12,055 nucleotides of DNA from an uncultured Brachyspira sp. (GTDB lineage Bacteria; Spirochaetota; Brachyspiria; Brachyspirales; Brachyspiraceae): the NCBI RefSeq assembly GCF_910578695.1, contig NZ_CAJTQJ010000058.1, positions 1 to 12,055 of the forward strand, read 5' to 3'. Below are positions 5,826-12,055 of the stretch, in pieces; the first letter of the stretch is position 1, and each line of letters opens with the position of its first letter. A model generated the notes under the pieces. It worked only from the letters and a program-made list of their open reading frames with translations, was not told where the DNA came from and did no database searches. Position numbers and translations under genes: made by a program.

Positions 5826-7105
5826 TAATTAACCTTTTCTATCCTATCAAATCCTGTAAATGGTCTTAAAGCCTCTGGAATTATTACGCTTCCGTCTGCC
5901 TGCTGATAATTTTCTAATATAGCAATCCAAGTTCTTCCGACAGCAATACCAGAACCATTTAAAGTATGCACTAATTCTGTTTTACCGTTTTTTCTAGTTC
6001 TCATCTGCATTCTTCTTGCCTGATAATCCCAGCAGTTGCTTACGCTTGAAATTTCTCTGTAAGTATTTTGTGAAGGAAGCCAAACTTCTATATCAAAAGT
6101 TTTATAAGCGGCATTTCCTATATCCCCAGAAGAAAGAACCACTACTCTATAAGGAAGTTCTAATGCCTGCAAAATACTTTCTGCATCTTTAAGCATTTTA
6201 TCATGTTCTTCTTTGGATTTATCGGCAGTACATATTTTTACAAGCTCAACTTTATCGAATTGATGCTGTCTTATTAATCCTCTCATATCTTTTCCATAAG
6301 AACCAGCTTCAGAACGAAAACAAGGAGTATAAGCTGTAGCATATATAGGAAGCATATTTTCAGGTATAATCTCTTCTCTGTATATATTTGTAAGAGGCAC
6401 TTCTGCTGTAGGTATAAGGTATAAAGCAGGATCATCTGTAGTTTTAAATAAATCCTCTTCAAACTTTGGAAGCTGTCCTGTTCCAGTCATAGTTCTGCCA
6501 TTAACAAGCATAGGAGGTATATATTCTGTATATCCATGCTCGCTTGTATGTTTCTTAAGCATAAAATTAATCAATGCTCTTTCTAAAGCAGCACCTTTTC
6601 CTTTCATAAGTGAAAAACGGGTTCTTGACATTCTAACAGCTCTTTCAATATCAAGTATATCAAGTCCCAAAGCTACATCAACATGGTCTTTTACCTCAAA
6701 GTCGAATTTGCGTGGCTCTCCCCATCTTATAATCTCTTTATTGGAATGCTCATCGTCTCCGTCAGGTACATCTTCTGAAAGCATATTCGGAAGATAAAGT
6801 ATTTCATTATTAACAGCCTCTTCCAACTGCGATAATTTTTCTTCTTTTTTATTTAAGGATTCTGTAAAATTTTTCATTTCTTCTTTTATTTTTTCTGCTT
6901 CTTCTTTATTGCCGGATTTCATATATTCGCCGATTTTTTTTGAAGCTTCATTTTTTTTAGCTCTGTCCTGTTCAACTTCTTTTAATAAGTTAAGTCTGTC
7001 ATGTTCTAATGATTTTAATTTGTCAAGTGAAGCTTTACTTCTTCTTTTTTCTAAATTCTTTTCTACTAATTCGATATTTTCTCTTATTAATTTTACATCT
7101 ATCAT
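5825..7105 (-). CDS. serS: Seryl-tRNA synthetase
   Basis: This cytosolic class II synthetase charges tRNA-Ser (and tRNA-Sec where present) with serine. The 426-residue length is normal. Residues 1-105 form the long antiparallel coiled-coil arm that grips the tRNA-Ser long variable arm (MIDVKLIRENIELVEKNLEK... rich in Lys and Glu). The catalytic core shows GTGQLPKFEED (208-218), TAEVPLTN (233-240), motif 2 FRSEAGSYGKD...RQHQF (263-283, Arg264 and Glu266), SVSNCWDYQARR (354-365) and motif 3 NGSGIAVGRTWIAILE (383-398, Arg391). The start is supported by AAGGA (7114-7118) 8 nt upstream on the minus strand and by the canonical MIDVKLIRE opening. It is the first gene of a two-gene operon with the tfoX-like gene, driven from 7137-7164. 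Confidence 0.97.
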   Translation of the reverse strand: MIDVKLIRENIELVEKNLEKRRSKASLDKLKSLEHDRLNLLKEVEQDRAKKNEASKKIGEYMKSGNKEEAEKIKEEMKNFTESLNKKEEKLSQLEEAVNNEILYLPNMLSEDVPDGDDEHSNKEIIRWGEPRKFDFEVKDHVDVALGLDILDIERAVRMSRTRFSLMKGKGAALERALINFMLKKHTSEHGYTEYIPPMLVNGRTMTGTGQLPKFEEDLFKTTDDPALYLIPTAEVPLTNIYREEIIPENMLPIYATAYTPCFRSEAGSYGKDMRGLIRQHQFDKVELVKICTADKSKEEHDKMLKDAESILQALELPYRVVVLSSGDIGNAAYKTFDIEVWLPSQNTYREISSVSNCWDYQARRMQMRTRKNGKTELVHTLNGSGIAVGRTWIAILENYQQADGSVIIPEALRPFTGFDRIEKVN

Positions 7106-7136
7106 TATAAAAATCCTTAAATAAAAAATTTTAATA

Positions 7137-7164
7137 ATTATACAGTTTTTTTAAAAATAGTAAA
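7137..7164 (-). promoter_or_regulatory. Promoter of serS
   Basis: On the minus strand TTTACT (7164-7159), a 16-bp spacer and a perfect TATAAT (7142-7137) lie 32 bases upstream of the serS start. No T-box or other long leader fits in the gap. The promoter borders the alcohol dehydrogenase remnant, which reads the other way. Confidence 0.6.
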
Positions 7165-7187
7165 TTGCATTTTATAAAATTTTATTT

Positions 7188-7367
7188 TATAGGAAGAATG
7201 AAGAAACTCAAGAAGCTTTAAATTATTCCATACAAAATAATATATATCCGAATGTTGAAATTATCAATGCCGATGCTCAATCTATTGCAGAAGCATATAA
7301 TAAAGTAATTAACGGAGAAGTAAAATTCAGATATGTAATAGATATGAAAACAATAGATAATCAATAA
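7188..7367 (+). pseudogene. C-terminal remnant of a zinc alcohol dehydrogenase
   Basis: The frame reads EETQEALNYSIQNNIYPNVE and so on to KFRYVIDMKTIDNQ and TAA 7365-7367. It aligns with the last 52 residues of the intact dehydrogenase that ends at 8700, with a two-residue insertion and roughly half the residues identical. A run of 29 bases (7323-7351) is identical to 8665-8693. Likeness starts at about 7188 (ATAGG) and shows a one-base deletion before GAAACTCA (7202-7209), which shifts the frame between the two blocks. Everything upstream (catalytic domain and Rossmann fold) is gone and is replaced by the serS promoter region. It has no start or binding site. I read it as the relic of a diverged tandem paralogue, not a recent duplicate of its neighbour. 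Confidence 0.85.
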
Positions 7368-7393
7368 AAAACTAAAACAATGAGGTTATTTAA

Positions 7394-7522
7394 AATGAAG
7401 GAGTATATACAATAATATCAGCAAAAACTTTAATGGAGGAACTTGAAGCGTTAAACAAGTCTAAAAATTGGCAGTTACCTCCGCAGCATATAATGTATTT
7501 TATATTAGTAAGCCAATTATAA
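7394..7522 (+). pseudogene. Unrecognised short reading frame, probably a gene remnant
   Basis: After a stop at 7391-7393 a frame reads EGVYTIISAKTLMEELEALN, then KSKNWQLPPQHIMYFILVSQL and TAA 7520-7522. The mix of residues (Trp, Pro-Pro, Gln, His and a charged helix) looks like real protein more than chance AT-rich frame. An ATG at 7395-7397 is out of frame with it and runs into a stop after MKEYIQ; a one-base frameshift would join them. The only in-frame ATG (7433) has no binding site. I cannot name a family. It sits between two dehydrogenase sequences, so it may be part of a gene lost together with the first dehydrogenase. Confidence 0.35.
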
Positions 7523-7543
7523 AATAAAAATCAAAAATACATA

Positions 7544-7574
7544 TTGACATTAGAGTACGGTTTAATGTTATAAT
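7544..7574 (+). promoter_or_regulatory. MerR-type promoter/operator of the alcohol dehydrogenase gene
   Basis: A perfect TTGACA (7544-7549) and a perfect TATAAT (7569-7574) are separated by 19 bp instead of 17. The spacer holds a dyad whose arms ACATTA (7547-7552) and TAATGT (7563-7568) reach from the end of the -35 box to the edge of the -10 box. An over-long spacer filled by a dyad is the hallmark of promoters that MerR-family activators untwist. The half-site TTAGAGT (7550-7556) resembles that reported for AdhR-like aldehyde-responsive MerR proteins. No merR-like gene lies in the window. Confidence 0.6.
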
Positions 7575-7608
7575 AATAAAAAATTTAATATTATAGGAGT
7601 TATTTTTT

Positions 7609-8700
7609 ATGCTTTTAGATAATAATTTAGAAGAAGCGAATTCTGGAAAAAGAATAAATGCTAAAGGCTATGCTGTTCATAGCAAAACAGATACTTTTAA
7701 ACAATTTGAGTTTTCAAGACATTCTATGGGTGATAATGATATTTTGATAGAGATAATGTATGCAGGAATATGTCATAGCGATATACACTCAGCAAGAAGC
7801 GAATGGCATGAAGGAATATATCCTATGGTTCCGGGACATGAAATTGCAGGGAAGGTTGCTGCTGTAGGCAGGAATGTAAGTAAATTTAAAATAGGTGATT
7901 ATGCAGGTGTAGGCTGTATGGTAAACTCATGCGGAGAATGTGAAGCCTGTAAAAGAAGTCATGAACAATTTTGCGAAAGAGGACAAACTGTACTTACTTA
8001 TGACTGTAAAGATCATTTTCATAATGATGAGCCTACTTACGGCGGATATTCTAATAATATAGTAGTAAGCGAGAAATTTGCTGTAAATGTACCTCAGGAT
8101 GCCCCAATGGAAAAGGTTGCTCCTTTATTATGTGCAGGAATAACAACTTATTCGCCTTTAAAATTTTCAGGTGTAAAAAAGGGCGATAAAGTGGGAGTTG
8201 CAGGATTTGGAGGACTTGGCTCTATGGCTTTGAAATATGCTGTTAATATGGGAGCTGAAGTTTATGTATTTGCAAGAAATGATAAAAAGAAAAAAGAAGC
8301 TTTAGAAATGGGAGCTAAAGATTTATTTACTTCAGTTTCTAAAAAGGATATTCCTATCAGATTTGATTTGATAATATCAACTATACCTACAGGATATAAT
8401 GTTAATGATTATGTTGATTTACTAAAATACGGCGGAGAAATGGCTATTGTAGGACTTCCTCCTGCTGAATTAAAACAAAGCATAGATTTGGCAAGACTTA
8501 TATTTGCAGGCGGAAAAAAAGTTTACGGTTCTATGATAGGCGGTATAAAAGAAACTCAGGAAATGCTTGATTTTTCTTTGAAGCATAAAATATATCCTGA
8601 AACAGAAATAATATCTGCAAATCAAATAGATGAGGCTTATGAAAAACTTACAACAGGAAAAGCTAAATTCAGATATGTAATAGATATGAAAACTCTTTAA
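7609..8700 (+). CDS. Zinc-dependent alcohol dehydrogenase, cinnamyl-alcohol/YahK-like MDR type
   Basis: This is a medium-chain dehydrogenase/reductase of 363 residues that should interconvert aldehydes and primary alcohols with NAD(P)H in the cytosol. The catalytic zinc site is seen as GICHSD (Cys55), PGHE (His77, Glu78) and LLCAGIT (Cys175). The structural zinc site is SCGECEACKRSHEQFC (Cys108, 111, 114, 122). The Rossmann loop is VAGFGGLG (199-204). The order and spacing fit the cinnamyl alcohol dehydrogenase-like group, which favours NADP. About 17 residues precede the usual RINAKGYAV start and may be a disordered leader. The ATG is supported by AGGAG (7595-7599) 9 nt upstream. Transcription should start from the MerR-type promoter at 7544-7574, so induction by aldehydes or other electrophiles is plausible but inferred. 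A strong terminator follows at 8735. A decayed relative lies upstream at 7188-7367. Confidence 0.95.
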   Translation: MLLDNNLEEANSGKRINAKGYAVHSKTDTFKQFEFSRHSMGDNDILIEIMYAGICHSDIHSARSEWHEGIYPMVPGHEIAGKVAAVGRNVSKFKIGDYAGVGCMVNSCGECEACKRSHEQFCERGQTVLTYDCKDHFHNDEPTYGGYSNNIVVSEKFAVNVPQDAPMEKVAPLLCAGITTYSPLKFSGVKKGDKVGVAGFGGLGSMALKYAVNMGAEVYVFARNDKKKKEALEMGAKDLFTSVSKKDIPIRFDLIISTIPTGYNVNDYVDLLKYGGEMAIVGLPPAELKQSIDLARLIFAGGKKVYGSMIGGIKETQEMLDFSLKHKIYPETEIISANQIDEAYEKLTTGKAKFRYVIDMKTL

Positions 8701-8734
8701 TATTCTCTTAATTTTAATGTTCATAAATATTTTT

Positions 8735-8775
8735 AGGCAAATAGTATAATATATACTTTTGCCTCTTTAATTTTT
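8735..8775 (+). terminator. Rho-independent terminator of the alcohol dehydrogenase gene
   Basis: AGGCAAATAGTATA (8735-8748) pairs with TATACTTTTGCCT (8752-8764) over 13 bp with one bulged T and a three-base loop. CTTTAATTTTT follows (8765-8775). It is the strongest hairpin in the window. Confidence 0.85.
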
Positions 8776-8802
8776 ATATAATTATTCAATTTCTTCACAA
8801 CA

Positions 8803-8830
8803 TTGACAAATAAAAAATAATGTTTATAAT
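8803..8830 (+). promoter_or_regulatory. Consensus promoter for the 8860-9873 gene pair
   Basis: TTGACA (8803-8808), a 16-bp spacer and TATAAT (8825-8830) are both perfect hexamers. The start codon at 8860 is only about 22 bases after the predicted transcript start, leaving a short leader with no clear ribosome binding site. Confidence 0.75.
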
Positions 8831-8859
8831 AAAACAGTATTTTTGTATTCGGCATTAAA

Positions 8860-9243
8860 ATGATATTAGATGAAGTAAAAAAATATTTTGATATTATAAA
8901 ATATACAGAGTTAAAATCTCTTTATGAAGATGACTTTCAATTTGAAGTTTTAAAAAATAAAGAAGAATTAGAAGAACATATATATAATTTAAATGATGAT
9001 GAAAAGATAAAAATAAGAAATGCTGTTGAAAATGAGATTAGAGATAATAAAGAAATAGTGTTTTATACTTCTGAAAGTTTAGGAGAAGTATATTCAAATG
9101 CTGAAGATTTTTTAGTTTATCTGCTTAATGAAATATTATATGAAAAATTGCTGGCAAAGAGCGAGAAAAGAACTTTATCTAATAATTTTATGGAATTGGA
9201 AATAAGCATAAAGAAGCTGCTTATATTAATTTGGACTAGATAA
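8860..9243 (+). CDS. Hypothetical cytosolic protein (127 aa)
   Basis: I do not recognise this protein. It has no signal peptide. It is acidic and predicted mostly helical: MILDEVKKYFDIIKYTELKS, KEELEEHIYNLNDDEKIKI, EDFLVYLLNEILYEKLLAKS and a hydrophobic final helix ending KKLLILIWTR. No catalytic or metal motif is visible. The start is the first ATG after a consensus promoter; no Shine-Dalgarno-like tract precedes it (CGGCATTAAA), so translation may be leader-poor. A lipoprotein gene begins 21 nt after the stop with no terminator between, so the two are probably one transcript. Coding character is supported by length and by codon use like the neighbours. Confidence 0.75.
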   Translation: MILDEVKKYFDIIKYTELKSLYEDDFQFEVLKNKEELEEHIYNLNDDEKIKIRNAVENEIRDNKEIVFYTSESLGEVYSNAEDFLVYLLNEILYEKLLAKSEKRTLSNNFMELEISIKKLLILIWTR

Positions 9244-9264
9244 AAAATAGATAGGTTTATTATT

Positions 9265-9873
9265 ATGAAGAAAGTTTATATTTTATTATTTTTTAATTTT
9301 ATATTTATTTCCTGCTATTTACCTGCAAAGTCATATTTTAATATTTTATCTGCTGATAAAGAAAACGGCAGCATAAAAGTAATAGTTGAAGCTAAAAAAT
9401 CAGGAAGACAGTCAGAAAATATATTTTTGATTTCTCAGTTTATGAATGATGATGATATTATAGTTAATACTTCTATGTCTCAAATAGGTCCTATGATGTT
9501 TGATGCAGGAAAATATGAATTTAATATACCTTCTCCTACAAATTCTTTTACTAAATATACTAATTTCATCGAAGAAATTAAGCCTGAAAAAGCTAAGATA
9601 ATAGCTGACAGAGGAGGATTCGGAGGCAGTTTTTTTACATATATGATGCTTATGAATATGATAAACAGCAGAAGACCTGTATATTATGATGATTATGGCA
9701 GAAGAAGAACAATTAATAAAGACTATTTTGATGACAGATATTCAAAAACTCCTAAAAGAAATGTATTTAATAATACTTCTTCTCAAAGGAGAACTTTATA
9801 TAAGCCTAATTCTAGAAGCTCAGCAAGAAAAAAATCTATTTTCAGAGGCTCTTCAATTAGAAGAAGAAGATAA
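9265..9873 (+). CDS. Lipoprotein with Arg/Ser-rich C-terminal tail (202 aa)
   Basis: The N-terminus MKKVYILLFFNFIFISCYLP is a lipoprotein signal peptide with Cys17 after F-I-S. Residues 23-100 look like a beta-rich domain (YFNILSADKENGSIKVIVEA, then IFLISQFMNDDDIIVN). GGFGGSFFTYMMLMNM (117-132) is Gly-rich and hydrophobic. Residues 136-202 are strongly basic, with RRPVYYDDYGRRR, SSQRRTLYKPNSRSSARKK and a terminal RRRR. Such a tail on an exported lipoprotein might bind anionic surfaces (peptidoglycan, lipids, nucleic acid); that is speculation. No family is recognised. It probably shares the promoter at 8803 with the preceding gene; AGG (9253-9255) is a weak binding site 9 nt upstream. A separate promoter starts right after its stop. 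Confidence 0.82.
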   Translation: MKKVYILLFFNFIFISCYLPAKSYFNILSADKENGSIKVIVEAKKSGRQSENIFLISQFMNDDDIIVNTSMSQIGPMMFDAGKYEFNIPSPTNSFTKYTNFIEEIKPEKAKIIADRGGFGGSFFTYMMLMNMINSRRPVYYDDYGRRRTINKDYFDDRYSKTPKRNVFNNTSSQRRTLYKPNSRSSARKKSIFRGSSIRRRR

Positions 9874-9889
9874 TATTATTATTATATCT

Positions 9890-9917
9890 TTGACAAAACA
9901 GTATTTTAGTATATTAT
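9890..9917 (+). promoter_or_regulatory. Promoter of the RsuA-family pseudouridine synthase gene
   Basis: A perfect TTGACA (9890-9895), a 16-bp spacer and TATTAT (9912-9917, five of six matches) lie upstream of ATG 9946. TATAAA at 9915-9920 is an alternative -10 with a longer spacer. The box begins only 17 bases after the preceding stop, so this gene is probably transcribed separately. Confidence 0.6.
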
Positions 9918-9945
9918 AAATTAATTTCAGAGAGTAATTAAAAAA

Positions 9946-11013
9946 ATGAAAAAACAAGAAGAAACTGTAAGATTAGTAAAGGTAATATTAGAATCTGGTT
10001 TTGCAAGCAGAAGAAACTGCGAAAAGGCAATAGTATCTGGAAGAGTTAGAGTAAATAATCAGGTAATATTAGATCCTGCATATAGAGTAAAAGAAGAAGA
10101 TTCTGTTTCTATAGACAGACAATTAATAAAAAGACAGGCAAAGAGATATATGGCATTATATAAACCTCTTGGGGTTGTAAGCACTGCTAAATATTTGCCC
10201 GGAAGAAGAATAATTACAGAATTTTTTAAAGATATAAAAGAGAGACTTTTTTATGCAGGCAGGCTCGATTCCGAATCAAGAGGAATAATGATAATCACAA
10301 ATGACGGAGAATTTGCCAATATAATTACGCATCCTTCGTATGAAATATTAAAAGTTTATGATGTTACAGTAAACGGCAAAATAGATTCAGAAGCTCTTTT
10401 TAATGCAAGCAATGGAGTTACCATAAAAAATATTTCGTATTCTCCTTTCAAATTTAAAATTTTATCCAAAGGTAAAGTTCAAAGTAAAATTCGTTTAACT
10501 ATAAATGAAGGTAAAAACAGAGAGATAAGAAAAATATTTGATTATCTAGGATATAAGGTTATAGACTTAGAAAGAATATCTGTAGGCTGTGTAGGAAAAT
10601 ATGATGAAGTTTCAGGCACATTAGAGGCAGGGCATATTAGAGATTTGACTAAAAAAGAAATAGACTTCTTCTTTAATCAGAAAAATAAAAAGCTTATGGA
10701 TATAGAAAATATATTTTCCAATATTGATAATTATGATAATATAGATTATGATGATATAAATTATAATGATAATATAAATTATAATAATGAAGATAGTATT
10801 TTAGAAAATAATAATAATTTAGAAAATAGAAATAATAATTTAGAAAATAGAAATAATAATGAAAAAAAGGAGGAAAAAAAACATAATAAATCTAAATGGG
10901 CAAAAGCTAAGCCTAAGAAAAAAAGATTATCTATAAAAAAAACAAATACCTTTCAAAATAAAATAAATAAATCCAAAAAAAATAATAATATAAAAAACTC
11001 TAAAAGAAAATAA
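9946..11013 (+). CDS. Pseudouridine synthase, RsuA/RluB/RluE/RluF family, with Asn/Lys-rich tail
   Basis: The enzyme turns a specific uridine of rRNA into pseudouridine. An S4 RNA-binding domain comes first (about 7-60: VRLVKVILESGFASRRNCEK... RVRVNN), then the RsuA-type catalytic domain: YMALYKPLGVVST (68-80), YAGRLDSESRG (103-113) with catalytic Asp108, and EGKNREIRKIF (188-198). The S4 domain, GRLD context and length up to about residue 245 fit the RluB-like branch, but the target position cannot be read from sequence. Residues 250-355 are an added low-complexity tail, first Asn/Asp/Tyr-rich, then NNLENRNNN repeats, then very basic (KAKPKKKRLSIKK... NSKRK). The tail is probably disordered and RNA-binding. 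GAGAG (9930-9934) lies 11 nt before ATG. It converges with the RluD-type gene, with 7 bp between stops. Confidence 0.92.
   Translation: MKKQEETVRLVKVILESGFASRRNCEKAIVSGRVRVNNQVILDPAYRVKEEDSVSIDRQLIKRQAKRYMALYKPLGVVSTAKYLPGRRIITEFFKDIKERLFYAGRLDSESRGIMIITNDGEFANIITHPSYEILKVYDVTVNGKIDSEALFNASNGVTIKNISYSPFKFKILSKGKVQSKIRLTINEGKNREIRKIFDYLGYKVIDLERISVGCVGKYDEVSGTLEAGHIRDLTKKEIDFFFNQKNKKLMDIENIFSNIDNYDNIDYDDINYNDNINYNNEDSILENNNNLENRNNNLENRNNNEKKEEKKHNKSKWAKAKPKKKRLSIKKTNTFQNKINKSKKNNNIKNSKRK
10801..10860 (+). repeat. 21-bp tandem repeat inside the synthase tail
   Basis: Units beginning TTAGAAAATA recur at 10801-10818 (18 bp, a shortened copy), 10819-10839 and 10840-10860 (21 bp each, identical). 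They encode LENNNN-/LENRNNN-type repeats in frame, so copy-number change would lengthen or shorten the tail without breaking the gene. A less regular repeat (AATATAAATTATAATGAT-like) fills 10735-10790. Confidence 0.85.
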
Positions 11014-11020
11014 TAGAATT

Positions 11021-11989
11021 TTATATATTATCTGAATATAGAAAATTTTTAAAATAATCAGGATAATCTATTTCAAATTCTAATATTTCTTTTGTTATAG
11101 GGTGAACAAATTCTATTCTTTTAGCATTAAGCATAAGTCCTGAATATTTATTAAAACTTTTAGAATATATTTTATCGCCTGCTACAGGAAAACCTTTATA
11201 TGATGAATGAACTCTTATTTGATGAGTTCTTCCTGTTTTTATATTGATTTCTAAAAGAGTATGGTTTTTGAATCTTTTTAAAACCTTGATATGAGTGAGT
11301 GCATCTTTGCCGTCTTCTCTTACTGCCATTTTTTTTCTGTATAAATGATGTCTTCCTATAGGTAAATTTATCTCTGCATAATTATCTTTTAATAATCCTA
11401 TAACTACGGCATGATAAATCTTTTTTATAGTTCTATTTTTAAACTGCTGCTGAATGCTTAATACTATATTAGAATTTTTACCTACAATCATAAGTCCTGA
11501 TGTATCTTTATCAAGTCTATGTATAATTCCAGCCCTGCTTTTATTTCCCAAAAAATCAAAATCTTTTATCTTGTAAAGAAGAGCATTAACTAAAGTACCG
11601 CTCATTTCTGAAGGAGAGCAATGCACACTCATACCAGCAGGCTTATTTATTACAAGTAAATATTTATCTTCATAGATTATATCCAAATCAATATTTTCAG
11701 CGATAGGATTTTCAGTATCTTCTTTTGATATATCATTTAAATTTATTACTATAATATCATTTAATCTTACAGAGTATGATAATTTTTTTTCTATGCCATT
11801 AACAGTTATAGAAGTTATATAATTTTTTATCTGACTTCTTGTAATATTTAATTTTTCGCTTATAAATATATCAAGCCTTTTATCTGCATCATCTTCTAAA
11901 ACGATAAATGATTTTTTATTTTCATCAGATAAATTAAGTTCATCATCTTCTATTTCTAATGCTTCATTATTATTAAAATCTAAACTCAT
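11021..11989 (-). CDS. Pseudouridine synthase, RluA/RluC/RluD family
   Basis: This 322-residue enzyme has the RluC/RluD layout. There is an acidic N-terminal stretch (1-35), an S4 domain (about 36-85: DKRLDIFISEKLNITRSQIK) and a catalytic domain with YLLVINKPAGMSVH (110-123), GIIHRLDKDTSGLMIVGKN (154-172, catalytic Asp160) and TGRTHQIRVH (252-261). RluD modifies helix 69 of 23S rRNA (positions 1911, 1915 and 1917 in E. coli) and RluC other 23S sites. The S4-plus-core length fits RluD, but orthology is not proven. The start at 11989 is the only ATG upstream of the S4 domain; no clear ribosome binding site precedes it (AATATAAATT). There is no room for a terminator before the convergent RsuA-type gene. 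Confidence 0.93.
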   Translation of the reverse strand: MSLDFNNNEALEIEDDELNLSDENKKSFIVLEDDADKRLDIFISEKLNITRSQIKNYITSITVNGIEKKLSYSVRLNDIIVINLNDISKEDTENPIAENIDLDIIYEDKYLLVINKPAGMSVHCSPSEMSGTLVNALLYKIKDFDFLGNKSRAGIIHRLDKDTSGLMIVGKNSNIVLSIQQQFKNRTIKKIYHAVVIGLLKDNYAEINLPIGRHHLYRKKMAVREDGKDALTHIKVLKRFKNHTLLEINIKTGRTHQIRVHSSYKGFPVAGDKIYSKSFNKYSGLMLNAKRIEFVHPITKEILEFEIDYPDYFKNFLYSDNI

Positions 11990-12010
11990 AATTTATATTT
12001 TTTTTATTGT

Positions 12011-12055
12011 TGCTAGCTATAAACTCGCTAAAAATTAGCTAATAACCAGCTTTGC
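12011..12055. repeat. GCTA-rich intergenic repeat at the window edge
   Basis: The last 45 bases repeat the motif GCTA/AGCTA several times (GCTAGCTA at 12013-12020, GCTAAAAATTAGC at 12029-12041, AGCTAATAA, AGC). GCTAAAAATTAGC is a perfect 5-bp hairpin with a three-base loop, and GCTAGC is a 6-bp palindrome. G+C is higher than in nearby spacers. It is cut by the window edge, so it could be an intergenic repeat element, a regulatory site or part of a gene beyond. Confidence 0.4.

Noticed and set aside
6909..7124. Plus-strand frame over the 5' end of serS
   Set aside because: It is the antisense of the coiled-coil region; the Ser/Leu/Phe-rich product is typical of a shadow.
8470..8724. Minus-strand frame over the end of the alcohol dehydrogenase gene
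   Set aside because: It is a shadow of the dehydrogenase coding sequence and has no binding site.
9686..9919. Plus-strand frame overlapping the end of the lipoprotein gene
   Set aside because: It is the +1 frame of the Arg-rich tail and runs through the next gene's promoter.
10735..10860. CRISPR array suggested by the regular repeats
   Set aside because: The units are 18-21 bp without spacers, lie in frame within a coding sequence and encode an Asn-rich tail.

Overview
The window is chromosomal DNA from a very AT-rich bacterium, most likely a Brachyspira species (an intestinal spirochaete). Three things point there. Codons are strongly AT-biased. Three lipoproteins carry the loose spirochaetal lipobox (hydrophobic stretch ending I-S-C). 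The gene set is one I associate with that genus: a PepSY-like remnant, a YghZ-type reductase, a short malic enzyme and a stand-alone TfoX N-domain protein. The genus call is inference from protein style and was not tested by a search.

Layout. Positions 1-470 hold the last codons of an unknown gene, a 5'-truncated PepSY-like gene and a possible 44-residue membrane peptide. Two lipoprotein genes converge with no gap at 943/944. An aldo/keto reductase of the YghZ/Gpr type (1638-2624) and a malic enzyme (2882-4168) follow, each as its own unit. A two-gene unit with its own good promoter (4318-4346) encodes a 79-residue helical protein and an ImmA/IrrE-like zinc metallopeptidase (4373-5378). A bidirectional terminator (5457-5486) separates it from the leftward serS-tfoX-like operon, whose two genes overlap by one base.

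The stretch 7106-7608 has no intact gene. It carries the serS promoter, the C-terminal remnant of a second zinc alcohol dehydrogenase with a frameshift, a short unrecognised frame, and the promoter of the intact alcohol dehydrogenase (7609-8700). That promoter has a 19-bp spacer filled by a dyad, the layout of promoters controlled by MerR-family activators. A strong terminator ends the gene. Next come a two-gene unit (a 127-residue unknown and a lipoprotein with an Arg/Ser-rich tail) and two convergent pseudouridine synthases of different families (RsuA/RluB type and RluD type). The first has a long Asn/Lys-rich repeat-encoded tail.

Most of the window is housekeeping: translation and RNA modification (serS and two pseudouridine synthases), carbon metabolism (malic enzyme) and carbonyl/alcohol redox (aldo/keto reductase, alcohol dehydrogenase and its decayed paralogue). 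The parts most worth a second look are the small-gene plus ImmA/IrrE-like pair, the MerR-type promoter with its decayed dehydrogenase relic, and the repeat-encoded tail. I see no tRNA, rRNA, CRISPR array, insertion sequence or riboswitch.
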